In this document: one piece after another, positions 44,190-52,792 of the stretch
How the letters are laid out: every line of letters starts with the position of its first letter
Position numbering within the stretch: position 1 is the stretch's first letter
Source of the DNA: JAFAXD01 sp963816775
Lineage (GTDB): Bacteria; Pseudomonadota; Alphaproteobacteria; Rhizobiales; Xanthobacteraceae
DNA length: 64,000 nt
Reading direction: 5' to 3'
NCBI GenBank assembly: GCA_963816775.1
Contig: CAWFLX010000065.1
Location: forward strand, 1 to 64,000
Program-made: the position numbers and the translations under genes
Notes under the pieces: model-generated
The model's input: only the letters and a program-made list of their open reading frames with translations
Database searches by the model: none
Told to the model about the DNA's origin: nothing

Positions 44190-45307
44190 TCGGCGCGTTG
44201 GCGATACCGCGACCGGTCTCGGTCGGGACCCTGGGGCGCTATTTCGCGCAGCGCTTCCTCACGACTTTTTTGGCCGTGTTTTTCGGAATCATCATGCTGG
44301 TCGGCTTGGTCGATTGCATCGAGCTGATGCGTCATCGCGGCGGCAGTGGCGACGCGACGATGTTGACCATCGCAACGATCTCGTTTTTCCGCGTGCCGCA
44401 ACTGGGCGAGCAGATCATGCCGTTCGCGGTCCTGATCGCAGCCATGTCGACCTTCCTCAACCTGTCGCGTCGACTGGAGTTGGTGATCGCGCGGGCGGCG
44501 GGAATGTCGGCTTGGCAATTCGTTGCCCCGGTATTGCTCGCGGCCGGGTTGGTCGGCGCCGTCGCAACTACGATCTACAATCCGGTGGCGGCGCTCCTGC
44601 AGGAGAAATCGAAGCATCTGGAGATCGAGACATTCGGCGGCGCGCAAAGCGGGCTGCAATCGACGGGGGCCGGTTTCTGGCTGCGCCAGCGCAGCGACAA
44701 CGACCAGTCGATTATCAACGCGGTCACCACCAGCGAACAAGGGGTGCGGCTCGGCGGCGTGACGGTCTTCACATTCGATCAGAACGGCCGTTTTCAAGAG
44801 CGCATCGAGGCCAACACGGCGGCGCTGCAACCTGGTTTCTGGGAGCTTGAAGACGCCCGCATCTATGCCAGCAACGTGCCCCCGGAGCCGCACAAGAGCT
44901 ACGCCCTCAAGACCAACCTCACCGCCGCCCAGGTGCGCGAGAGCTTCGCCACGCCGGAATCGGTTCCGTTCTGGGATTTGCCCTCCTATATCGACACTGC
45001 GGAGCGCGCCGGCGTCGGAGCGACGCGCTACGAACTGCAATATCAGAAGTTGCTGACGCGGCCGTTTCTGCTTGCAGCGATGGTGCTGGTTGCGGCGGCG
45101 GCGAGCCTACGTTTCTTCCGTTTCGGCGGCGTGCAGAAAATGATTCTCGGTGGGGTTGCGGCAGGGTTTCTGCTGTACGTCCTGTCGAAAGTTACCGAGG
45201 ATCTCAGCAAGGCGCAGTTGATGCCGGTGTTGGCGGCGGCGTGGACGCCGGCGCTTGTCGGGGCATTGACGGGCCTTATTGCATTGCTCCACCAGGAGGA
45301 CGGTTGA
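44186..45307 (+). CDS. lptG: LPS export ABC transporter permease LptG
   Basis: 373 aa from a GTG start; a longer GTG start at 44096 is possible but would overlap the short ORF. The YjgP/YjgQ pattern: GTLGRYFAQRFLTTFLAVFFGIIMLVGLVDCIELMRH at the N-terminus, QIMPFAVLIAAMSTFLNLSRRLELVIARAAGMSAWQF, a periplasmic jellyroll, and three C-terminal membrane segments (LSKVTEDLSKAQLMP). The VDCIEL and RAAGMSAW segments favour LptG over LptF. It pairs with LptF and LptB to extract LPS. Its stop overlaps the lptD start by one base. Confidence 0.9.
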   Translation: MIGALAIPRPVSVGTLGRYFAQRFLTTFLAVFFGIIMLVGLVDCIELMRHRGGSGDATMLTIATISFFRVPQLGEQIMPFAVLIAAMSTFLNLSRRLELVIARAAGMSAWQFVAPVLLAAGLVGAVATTIYNPVAALLQEKSKHLEIETFGGAQSGLQSTGAGFWLRQRSDNDQSIINAVTTSEQGVRLGGVTVFTFDQNGRFQERIEANTAALQPGFWELEDARIYASNVPPEPHKSYALKTNLTAAQVRESFATPESVPFWDLPSYIDTAERAGVGATRYELQYQKLLTRPFLLAAMVLVAAAASLRFFRFGGVQKMILGGVAAGFLLYVLSKVTEDLSKAQLMPVLAAAWTPALVGALTGLIALLHQEDG

Positions 45308-47802
45308 TGGCCGCGCAGACCGCCCGTCCTCGCGTCCCCATACCCTGGCCGTCGACCGCGCGTGCCGGCGCGCTGCTCGTGCTCGCGCTCGTCGGTGCGT
45401 GCGCGCTCGGCGTGTCGTTGGCCGCGGCGCAAACTGCCCCGTCCCCGTATCTTGATTTCCGCACGCAACTGCGCCCGACGCCCACCCCCAAAGGCCCCGG
45501 ATTCGGAAGCGTCGCGAACGGCGTCAGCAAGGACGCCAAGATGCTCGTGCAGGCCGACGAGCTCGACTACGACTACAACAACCAGCGCGTTTCCGCGATC
45601 GGCAACGTGCGTATGTACTATCAGGGCGCGACCATCGAAGCTGATCGTGTCATCTACGACCAAAGAGCAAAGCGGTTGCACGCGGAGGGCAACGCGCGGC
45701 TTACCGACGCGGACGGCAAGATCAGCTATGGCGACGTGATCGACCTTTCCGACGATTATCGCGACGGATTCGTCGACTCGCTGCGCGTCGAGACGCCAGA
45801 CCAAACCCGCATAGCGGCGGCTCGCGCCGAACGCAGCGAGGGCAATTTCACCGTGTTTCAGAGCGGCGTCTACACCGCGTGCGAACCCTGTAAGGACGAT
45901 CCGCGCAAGCCGCCGCTGTGGCAGATCAAGGCAGCCCGTATCATCCACAATCAAACCGAGAAGATGATCTATTTCGAGAGCGCCGCCATCGAGTTCTTCG
46001 GTGTTCCGCTCGCCTATTTCCCGTACTTCTCCGCCCCCGATCCGACCGTGAAGCGCAAGACCGGCTTCCTGCTGCCGGTGGTCTCATCGAGTTCCGCGTA
46101 CGGTTTCGCGCTCGAGACCCCCTACTACGTGGCGCTCGCGCCCGACTACGACGTGACGTTCTCGCCGAGGATCACCACTAGGCAGGGCCCGCTGCTTCAG
46201 GGGGAGTACCGTCAAAGGGTCGACTCTGGATACTTCACCTTGCGCGCGTCTGGGATTGATCAGCTGGATAAGAGCTACTTCATCCATTCCGACGGCACGC
46301 CGACGCCTGGATTCCGCCAATGGCGAGGTGCGGCCGAGGCGACCGGGCGCTTCAATCTTTCACCGCAGTGGGCCTGGGGCTTCGATGGCGTGCTGGTGTC
46401 GGATGCCAGCTACTTCCAGGACTACAAAATCCGATCCCTGCAGGCGAAGACCCCCGACCCGGCAGGCATGGGACTGACCGAAGGCGTCTCTCAGCTGTTC
46501 CTCGCGGGTCGTGGTGACCGCAGCTATTTTGACATGCGCGCGATCCAGTACACCGGCTTCTCCGAGTTCGATGTGCAGGGTGCAATCCCGGTCATCCATC
46601 CGGTGATCGACTACTCAAGGACACTCAGCTCTCCGGTTCTCGGCGGCGAGTTCGGCTACAGCACGAACTTCACCAGCCTGTCGCGCACAACTCCCGAGTT
46701 CGATCCGATCAATCGTTTCGCAAATAGCCTTTCGGCATGCGCAACGGGGACCGCCGACACGGCGAAGACTGTGAACAACTGTGTGCTTCGTGGCGTGCCG
46801 GGCGATTACAACCGTGTCTCGGCGGAAGCGCACTGGCGCAGGCAGATCGTCGATCCAATCGGGCAGGTATGGACGCCGTTCGCCTCAGTTCGCGGCGACG
46901 TTGCCTCGCTTAACGTGGCTGCTGATGCCGGGGTTCCGAACTTCATTACGCCAGGCAGCAGCGAGGTGACGCGCGGAATGCCTACCGTAGGTCTTGAGTA
47001 TCGCTACCCATTCATTAGCGTGCAGCCCTGGGGCACGCAGACGGTCGAACCGATCGCACAAATCATCGTGCGCCCTAACGAGACCCAGATCGGCAGGCTG
47101 CCCAACGAAGACGCCCAGAGCCTCGTGTTTGATGACGGCAATTTGTTCCGTGTCGACAAGTTCTCCGGTTGGGACCGCGTCGAAGGCGGCAGCCGCGCCA
47201 ACGCTGGAGCGCAATATACGGCCCAGTTCAACCAAGGCGGGTCCGTCAACATGCTGTTTGGACAGTCCTACCAGCTGTTCGGCGTTAACTCGTACGCGGT
47301 CGCCGACCTGACCAACACGGGCCTTGCCAGCGGCCTCGATAAGAGCCGATCGGACTATGTGGCGCGGCTCGGCTATCAGCCGAATTCGATCTACAACGTC
47401 ACCTCGCGCTTCCGGTTTGCCGAGACCGATTTTTCGGTCCAGCGTCTGGAGGTCGAGGGCCGCGCCAGTTTTGACCGCTGGACGCTTTCGGTTCTGTACG
47501 GTAGCTACGCGGCCCAGCAGGAGATCGGGTTCTTGGACCGACGCCAGGGCGTACTCACCACTTCTACGGTCAAGCTCAATGCCAACTGGGCTGCAATCGG
47601 CGCTATCCGCTATGACTTGATCGCCAATACGTTCGACCAGACACGTTTCGGACTGGGTTACATCGACGACTGCTTCATGCTGTCTCTCAACTATGTAACG
47701 GACTACACGTTCAGCGGAAACGCGCAGACAAGTCATACGATCTTGCTGCAATTCGCCCTGCGGACGGTTGGCGGAGGCGGGGTGGGCTTTGGAGCGCCAT
47801 GA
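45307..47802 (+). CDS. lptD: LPS assembly outer-membrane protein LptD
   Basis: 831 aa. Signal peptide about 1-42 (AAAQT). The N-terminal LptA-like (OstA) domain runs from MLVQADELDYDYNNQRVSAIG to about 180. The conserved KRKTGFLLP follows near 250, and a long beta-barrel runs to the C-terminus. Cys residues occur as CEPC in the N-domain and later as SACATG, NNCV and DDCF, fewer and differently placed than in E. coli. AGGAGG lies before the ATG. It is translationally linked to lptG upstream and surA downstream. Confidence 0.95.
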   Translation: MAAQTARPRVPIPWPSTARAGALLVLALVGACALGVSLAAAQTAPSPYLDFRTQLRPTPTPKGPGFGSVANGVSKDAKMLVQADELDYDYNNQRVSAIGNVRMYYQGATIEADRVIYDQRAKRLHAEGNARLTDADGKISYGDVIDLSDDYRDGFVDSLRVETPDQTRIAAARAERSEGNFTVFQSGVYTACEPCKDDPRKPPLWQIKAARIIHNQTEKMIYFESAAIEFFGVPLAYFPYFSAPDPTVKRKTGFLLPVVSSSSAYGFALETPYYVALAPDYDVTFSPRITTRQGPLLQGEYRQRVDSGYFTLRASGIDQLDKSYFIHSDGTPTPGFRQWRGAAEATGRFNLSPQWAWGFDGVLVSDASYFQDYKIRSLQAKTPDPAGMGLTEGVSQLFLAGRGDRSYFDMRAIQYTGFSEFDVQGAIPVIHPVIDYSRTLSSPVLGGEFGYSTNFTSLSRTTPEFDPINRFANSLSACATGTADTAKTVNNCVLRGVPGDYNRVSAEAHWRRQIVDPIGQVWTPFASVRGDVASLNVAADAGVPNFITPGSSEVTRGMPTVGLEYRYPFISVQPWGTQTVEPIAQIIVRPNETQIGRLPNEDAQSLVFDDGNLFRVDKFSGWDRVEGGSRANAGAQYTAQFNQGGSVNMLFGQSYQLFGVNSYAVADLTNTGLASGLDKSRSDYVARLGYQPNSIYNVTSRFRFAETDFSVQRLEVEGRASFDRWTLSVLYGSYAAQQEIGFLDRRQGVLTTSTVKLNANWAAIGAIRYDLIANTFDQTRFGLGYIDDCFMLSLNYVTDYTFSGNAQTSHTILLQFALRTVGGGGVGFGAP

Positions 47803-48941
47803 TGTCTAAACGATCGCTTGTGGGTTCTGGGACTGCAGGCTTCCTGGAAAACCGTTCGGACTACCGCCGGTGCAACAATGGCGGGACCACACTTCGCGGC
47901 CGCCGTTTCCCGCGCACCTGGCTGTTGCCAGCTGCCCTGGTCGCACTCTTGAGCGCTGCCGCGCCGGCGAAGGCCCAGGTGGTGCTCATCGTCAACGGCG
48001 ACCCGATCACGGCGCTCGATATCGAGCAGCGCGGAAAGCTGGTCCAGCTGACCTTGCACAAGACCGTGTCCCGGCAGGAACTGATCGACGACCTGATCGA
48101 CGACAAAATCAAGATCTCGGTCGGCCGGCGCTTTCACCTCGACATTACGGCAGACGACGTCGAAAAGGCCTTTGTCGACATGGGCGGCCGTATGCATCTG
48201 ACGCGCCAAGCGTTCGAGCAGATACTCACGCAGAATGGCATCGATCCTGCTGTGATGAAGGACCACATCAAAGCGGAGATTTCCTGGGCGACCGTCGTGC
48301 AAGGCAAGTTCCAATCGCGGCTGCACGTCAACGAAAAGGATGTGCTGCAGGCGATGGAGGGCAGCAAAGATGCCCAGAAAGATGCCCAGCCGGCTGACGA
48401 CGGGCAGAAGGAAAAACCGAAGGGCTACGAATACGTGCTGCGTCCCATCCTGTTTGTCATAGGCCGGGGAGCCGGCAAGGACGTAACCGAGGCGCGCAAG
48501 AAGGAAGCCGAGGCGCTGCGGGCGCGCTTTGAGAATTGCGAAGCGGGTATTCCGACGGCGCGAACGCTCAGGGACGTTGTGGTGCGTGAACAGATCGTCA
48601 AGTCATCGGACGATCTGCAGGGACCGATCCGCCAAATTCTCGACGGCGTGCCGGTTGGTCACCTGACTTCCCCCGAAGTGACCAGCCGTGGCGTCGAGCT
48701 GTTTGCGCTCTGTGCTAAGCGCGAAGCCAAGCTCGAGTCGGCCGCGAAGAAGGAGGTTCAAAACAAGCTGTTCAGCGAGAAGTTCGAAGCGCAGGGTAAA
48801 CGCTTCCTGCAGGAGCTGCGCAAAGCCGCGATGATCGAGTACAAAGAGCCGATCGAGCCCATCAAGGAAATCAAAGGCAAAAAGGCGCCGAAGGCATCGC
48901 GGGAATCAAACGCCAAGGCCCCCGGCATCAAAACGCAGTGA
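47799..48941 (+). CDS. surA: SurA-like periplasmic chaperone
   Basis: 380 aa, start overlapping the lptD stop (ATGA). An atypically long N-terminal leader (about 38 polar residues) precedes the hydrophobic signal segment LPAALVALLSAAAPAKAQ. The SurA_N domain is VVLIVNGDPITALDIEQRGKLVQL through EISWATVVQGKF. The C-terminal half contains a degenerate PPIase-like region (YVLRPILFVI ... VPVGHLTSPEVTSRGVELFALC), followed by a Lys-rich tail. It would escort outer-membrane proteins, including LptD. The true start may be downstream. Confidence 0.87.
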   Translation: MMSKRSLVGSGTAGFLENRSDYRRCNNGGTTLRGRRFPRTWLLPAALVALLSAAAPAKAQVVLIVNGDPITALDIEQRGKLVQLTLHKTVSRQELIDDLIDDKIKISVGRRFHLDITADDVEKAFVDMGGRMHLTRQAFEQILTQNGIDPAVMKDHIKAEISWATVVQGKFQSRLHVNEKDVLQAMEGSKDAQKDAQPADDGQKEKPKGYEYVLRPILFVIGRGAGKDVTEARKKEAEALRARFENCEAGIPTARTLRDVVVREQIVKSSDDLQGPIRQILDGVPVGHLTSPEVTSRGVELFALCAKREAKLESAAKKEVQNKLFSEKFEAQGKRFLQELRKAAMIEYKEPIEPIKEIKGKKAPKASRESNAKAPGIKTQ

Positions 48942-49073
48942 CTGAGGCACGCCGGCCAGCCGAACCCATTGCCTCCGGCAACCCGTCTGCCGTTCACGTC
49001 GGCACGAACGAAGGGACCTCTTTGCCCGTTGATCCGCAGCGGAATCACGGGGTGAAGCGAAGAAAGCAAGCAA

Positions 49074-50099
49074 ATGTCCAAAGCGCTGGCTTTGACGCTT
49101 GGTGAACCGGCCGGCATCGGACCCGACATCACGATCGCCGCCTGGACCCGACGCGCCGAATTGGCACTGCCGGCGTTCTATGTCCTGGGCGATGCCCACT
49201 TCCTTGCTCAGCGGGCCACGGAGCTTGGTCGACAGATTCCGATTGTAAACGTCAGTCCGCGGGAGGCTGCGGAAGCCTTTGCGACTGCGCTTCCTGTCGT
49301 GGATGTCGGTGTTTTGGCCACGGCCCGTCCGGGATTTCCGGATCAATCGAGCGCGCCGGTCGCGATTGCTGCCATCCGTGCCGCGGTCAGGCAGGTCTTG
49401 GACGGTACGGCAACCGCCATCGTCACCAACCCGGTCGCAAAGAACGTTCTCTACCAATCCGGCTTTCCCGAGCCTGGCCACACTGAATTTCTCGGCAAGC
49501 TCGCCACCGAACTGACCGGGGTCGCGGCGCAGCCAGTCATGATGTTGTGGGCGCCCGAATTGGCCGTGGTCCCGGTGACTATTCATCTCCCGTTGACGGA
49601 CGTACCACGCCAACTCAACTTCGACCTTATCGTTGAGACTGGCCGCATCGTGGCGCGCGACCTCGCGGCACGTTTTCGCATCAAACATCCCCGCCTCGCG
49701 GTGGCCGGGCTCAATCCGCATGCGGGTGAGAACGGCGCGCTTGGGGTCGAAGACCGCACGATCGTGGCGCCCGCAATCGAAAAGCTGCGGGCCGAGGGAA
49801 TCGACGCGCGCGGTCCGTTGCCGGCCGATACCATGTTCCACGCCGCCGCACGCGCGCGCTACGACGCCGCCCTGTGCATGTACCACGACCAGGCCCTGAT
49901 CCCGATCAAGACGCTCGCCTTCGATCACGCCGTCAACGTCACCCTGGGTTTGCCGTTCGTGCGCACCTCGCCGGATCACGGCACCGCATTCGATATCGCC
50001 GGGACCGGTCGCGCCGATCCGGCGAGCTTGATCGCCGCCATCAGGCTGGCCGTCCGGCTGGCGCAAGAACAACAGGTGCCGGCGGCCGCGCTGCCATGA
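49074..50099 (+). CDS. pdxA: 4-hydroxythreonine-4-phosphate dehydrogenase
   Basis: 341 aa. Signatures: ALTLGEPAGIGPDI at 6-19, TNPVAKNVLYQSGFPEPGHTEFL with a metal His near 140, LNPHAGENG with the second His, and MYHDQALIPIK with the third His near 270. It oxidises 4-phosphohydroxy-threonine in pyridoxal-5'-phosphate synthesis. It lies in the conserved surA-pdxA-rsmA order, 132 nt after surA, and its stop overlaps the rsmA start. Confidence 0.96.
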   Translation: MSKALALTLGEPAGIGPDITIAAWTRRAELALPAFYVLGDAHFLAQRATELGRQIPIVNVSPREAAEAFATALPVVDVGVLATARPGFPDQSSAPVAIAAIRAAVRQVLDGTATAIVTNPVAKNVLYQSGFPEPGHTEFLGKLATELTGVAAQPVMMLWAPELAVVPVTIHLPLTDVPRQLNFDLIVETGRIVARDLAARFRIKHPRLAVAGLNPHAGENGALGVEDRTIVAPAIEKLRAEGIDARGPLPADTMFHAAARARYDAALCMYHDQALIPIKTLAFDHAVNVTLGLPFVRTSPDHGTAFDIAGTGRADPASLIAAIRLAVRLAQEQQVPAAALP

Positions 50100-50935
50100 C
50101 CGTCATCGACGACTTGCCGCCGCTGCGGGAAGTCATTCGCCGTCACGGCTTGTCGGCGCGGAGATCGCTCGGCCAGAACTTCCTGCTCGATCTCAACCTC
50201 ACGGCCCGGATCGCGCGTGCCGCCGGCCCGCTCGAAGGCGTGAGCGTTCTCGAAATTGGACCCGGCCCGGGCGGGCTCACGCGCGCTCTGTTGGCCGCCG
50301 GCGCACGGCGCGTGATCGGTGTCGAGCGCGATCCTCGTGCGGTCGCGGCACTCGCGGACATCGGGACGTACTATCCCGGGCGCCTTGAGATTGTGGAAGC
50401 CGACGCGTCGGATTTCGACCCGCGCCCCTATCTCGATGCCGGCCCAACCCGCGTCGTGGCCAACCTTCCATACAACATCGCGACCCGGCTGCTGGTTGCG
50501 TGGTTGAGCGCTGCGCCGTGGCCGCCCTGGTACGACGATCTCGTGCTGATGTTCCAACGCGAGGTGGCCGAGCGCCTGATCGCCGGTCCGGGCAGCGGCA
50601 GCTATGGTCGGCTATCGGTCCTGGTCGGCTGGCGCTGCACGACGAGGCTGCTTTTCGACATTGCGCCGTCGGCGTTTGTGCCGGCACCGAAGGTCACGTC
50701 TTCGCTGGTCCGCTTGACGCCGCGGCCGGACCCACTGGCGGCCGACTTGACCGATCTCGAGCGGGTGACCGCGGCTGCATTCGGCCAGCGGCGCAAAATG
50801 CTGCGTCAGAGCTTGCGAACCCTCGTGGCGGACCCGTTGCCGCTACTTGCGGCGGCTGGGCTTGATCCGACCGCGCGGGCACAAGACATACCGATCGCCG
50901 GTTTCATTGCACTGGCACGCGCGCTCGCGCGATGA
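50096..50935 (+). CDS. rsmA: 16S rRNA dimethyladenosine transferase (A1518/A1519)
   Basis: 279 aa. SLGQNFLLDLNL at the N-terminus, the SAM-binding EIGPGPGGLTRALL near 49-62, GVERDPRAV, and the catalytic NLPYNIAT near 122-129. The C-terminal helical domain has RLTPRPDPL and FGQRRKMLRQSL. It dimethylates two adjacent adenosines near the 3' end of 16S rRNA. Its ATG overlaps the pdxA stop. It converges on gmk with a 45-nt gap. Confidence 0.96.
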   Translation: MTVIDDLPPLREVIRRHGLSARRSLGQNFLLDLNLTARIARAAGPLEGVSVLEIGPGPGGLTRALLAAGARRVIGVERDPRAVAALADIGTYYPGRLEIVEADASDFDPRPYLDAGPTRVVANLPYNIATRLLVAWLSAAPWPPWYDDLVLMFQREVAERLIAGPGSGSYGRLSVLVGWRCTTRLLFDIAPSAFVPAPKVTSSLVRLTPRPDPLAADLTDLERVTAAAFGQRRKMLRQSLRTLVADPLPLLAAAGLDPTARAQDIPIAGFIALARALAR

Positions 50936-50980
50936 ATAAATACCGAGCCCTGTTCGCCCGCGCGCGCCTGTAGGATTGAT

Positions 50981-51646
50981 CTACAACTCGCTCTGCAGCG
51001 AGCGCACGAATTCGGTCAGGCCGAGCTGGCGCTCACGCTTGAGGCGCTCGGCGGCGAGAATGGCGCGCACCTCCGCGAAGGTCTGCTTGAGGTCGTTGTT
51101 GATGACGACGTAGTCATACTCCGCCCAGTGGCTCATTTCTTCGCCGGCACGTTCCATGCGGCCGCGGATGACGGCGTCGCTGTCCTGGGCGCGCGACCGG
51201 AGCCGACGCTCGAGCTCCGGCACGGATGGTGGCAGCACAAAAACGCTGACGAGATCGCCGCGCGCGCGCTCGCGTATCTGCTGCGTACCCTGCCAATCGA
51301 GATCGAACAGCATGTCGCGGCCGGCCGCCAACGCCTTGTCAACCGGGGCACGCGGCGAGCCGTAGAAATTGCCGAACACGTGTGCCCATTCCAATAGTTC
51401 GGCGTCGCGCACCATGGCGTCGAAGCGAGCCTTGTCGATGAAATGATAGTGCTGACCATCGACCTCGCCCGGGCGGCGCGGCCGAGTGGTTACCGAAACC
51501 GAGAGTTCGACGCCCGGATCCTCGAGCAACATCCGCGAAAGCGTGCTCTTGCCGGCGCCCGATGGCGACGAAAGAACCAACATCATTCCGCGGCGATCGA
51601 CGGCGGGCGGGTTTTGGTGCCGGTCGGACAAGCGCACCATGTTCAT
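50981..51646 (-). CDS. gmk: Guanylate kinase
   Basis: 221 aa. P-loop SSPSGAGKST at about 26-35, GMP-binding SVTTRPRRPGEVDGQHYHFI and ELLEWAHVFGNFYGSP. The ATP lid is RLRSRAQDSDAVIRGRM. The first 20 residues precede the usual start; MMLVLSSPSG (residue 21) is an alternative, but the upstream ATG overlaps the yicC stop by 4 nt as expected for coupling. It phosphorylates GMP to GDP. Confidence 0.96.
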   Translation of the reverse strand: MNMVRLSDRHQNPPAVDRRGMMLVLSSPSGAGKSTLSRMLLEDPGVELSVSVTTRPRRPGEVDGQHYHFIDKARFDAMVRDAELLEWAHVFGNFYGSPRAPVDKALAAGRDMLFDLDWQGTQQIRERARGDLVSVFVLPPSVPELERRLRSRAQDSDAVIRGRMERAGEEMSHWAEYDYVVINNDLKQTFAEVRAILAAERLKRERQLGLTEFVRSLQSEL

Positions 51647-52530
51647 TCCAGGTTCTGAACCTGCTCGCGGAATTGCTCCACCACGGTCTTCAGCTCAAGG
51701 CCGATGTTGGTGAGTTCGACGTCGTTCGACTTCGCACATAAGGTGTTGGCTTCGCGGTTGAGTTCCTGAGCCAGGAAGTCGAGGCGCCGACCAATCGAGC
51801 CGCCACCCGCGATCAGCTTGTGCGCCTGATCGACGTGCGCCTTCAGGCGGTCGAGTTCCTCGCGCACGTCGGCCTTGGCGGCGAGCAGAATTGCTTCCTG
51901 ATGCAGCCGGTCCGAATCAAGACGCGCATTGTTTTCAAGCAAGGCAGCGATTTGCTCGCTCAGCCGCAGCCTTATGGCCTCGGGCCGGCGCCCAGGGGCT
52001 GCGTCGGCACGCGCAACCAAGGCCGCAACTTCCGAGAGGCGGTCGCTCAGCACCCGGCCCAACGCCTCGCCTTCATGCCGCCGCATCTGCGCGAGGCCGG
52101 CGAGCGCGGTTTCGAAGCCCGCCAGCACGGCGACTTCCGCATCCCGTCGCTCGTCCTCACGCTCCTGCGCATCGACAACTTCAATCACCCCCTTGACGCC
52201 GAGAATTCCATCGAGCCGTGCCGGCTCTGCGGCGACGCGTCCGGCCAAGCTCTGCATCGCCTTCAGCACCGCCTCCAACACGCCCTCATTGACCCGCACG
52301 ATCGGCGCCACCCCCTCACGAGCAACCGAGAGTGCAGCCTGCAATGCCCCGCGTGTGACCTTTTCCGCCGCTCGCGCGCGTGCCGGCACCTCGATGGCAT
52401 CCCAACCGGGGGGCAGGCGCAGCCGCAGATCGAGACTCTTGGCATTGACCGATTTCACTTCCCAGGCCCACGCGTACGGCGCCGACAGGCCTTGGCTGCG
52501 TGCAAATCCCGTCATGCTGGAGAGGGTCAT
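51643..52530 (-). CDS. YicC/YloC family endoribonuclease
   Basis: 295 aa. The N-terminal SSMTGFARSQG and EVKSVNAKSLDLRLRLPPG are family hallmarks. The C-terminal DUF1732 ends RRLDFLAQELNREANTLCAKSNDVELTNIGLELK. YicC proteins are hexameric RNases, described as acting on small RNAs in E. coli. It sits between mltG and gmk as usual; a copy of the composite repeat lies between mltG and this gene. Confidence 0.93.
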   Translation of the reverse strand: MTLSSMTGFARSQGLSAPYAWAWEVKSVNAKSLDLRLRLPPGWDAIEVPARARAAEKVTRGALQAALSVAREGVAPIVRVNEGVLEAVLKAMQSLAGRVAAEPARLDGILGVKGVIEVVDAQEREDERRDAEVAVLAGFETALAGLAQMRRHEGEALGRVLSDRLSEVAALVARADAAPGRRPEAIRLRLSEQIAALLENNARLDSDRLHQEAILLAAKADVREELDRLKAHVDQAHKLIAGGGSIGRRLDFLAQELNREANTLCAKSNDVELTNIGLELKTVVEQFREQVQNLE

Positions 52531-52586
52531 GCGAAACTCGCCGCTCGCCTTACTATCCCAACTGCAGAGTTCGCCGTGCGCCGTAG

Positions 52587-52698
52587 CGCAAACGCCGGAT
52601 TCGCGGAGACACTAGCAAATTCACGATCCCGGTGCGGTTTGGATTTGAAGTTCCGATGTGAGCTTACCCGCGACGCCGGCAGGAATTTCAAATCCACC
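52587..52698. repeat. Composite palindromic repeat, copy 2
   Basis: It matches copy 1 in the same orientation: the right arm of hairpin A (GGAGACACTAGCAAATTCAC, around 52606-52625) is followed by hairpin B, with arms 52638..52654 (TTTGGATTTGAAGTTCC) and 52682..52698 (GGAATTTCAAATCCACC). By eye about three quarters of positions agree with copy 1. The left arm of hairpin A is strongly degraded. It lies between yicC and mltG. Confidence 0.75.
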
Positions 52699-52792
52699 TT
52701 CAAAATCCACGACCCCAGGCAGTCGCCATCAGCGAGGCTATTATCGGCCGCTACGCGCGATTAGTGCGACAATGGAACGGAACGCCAAATGA

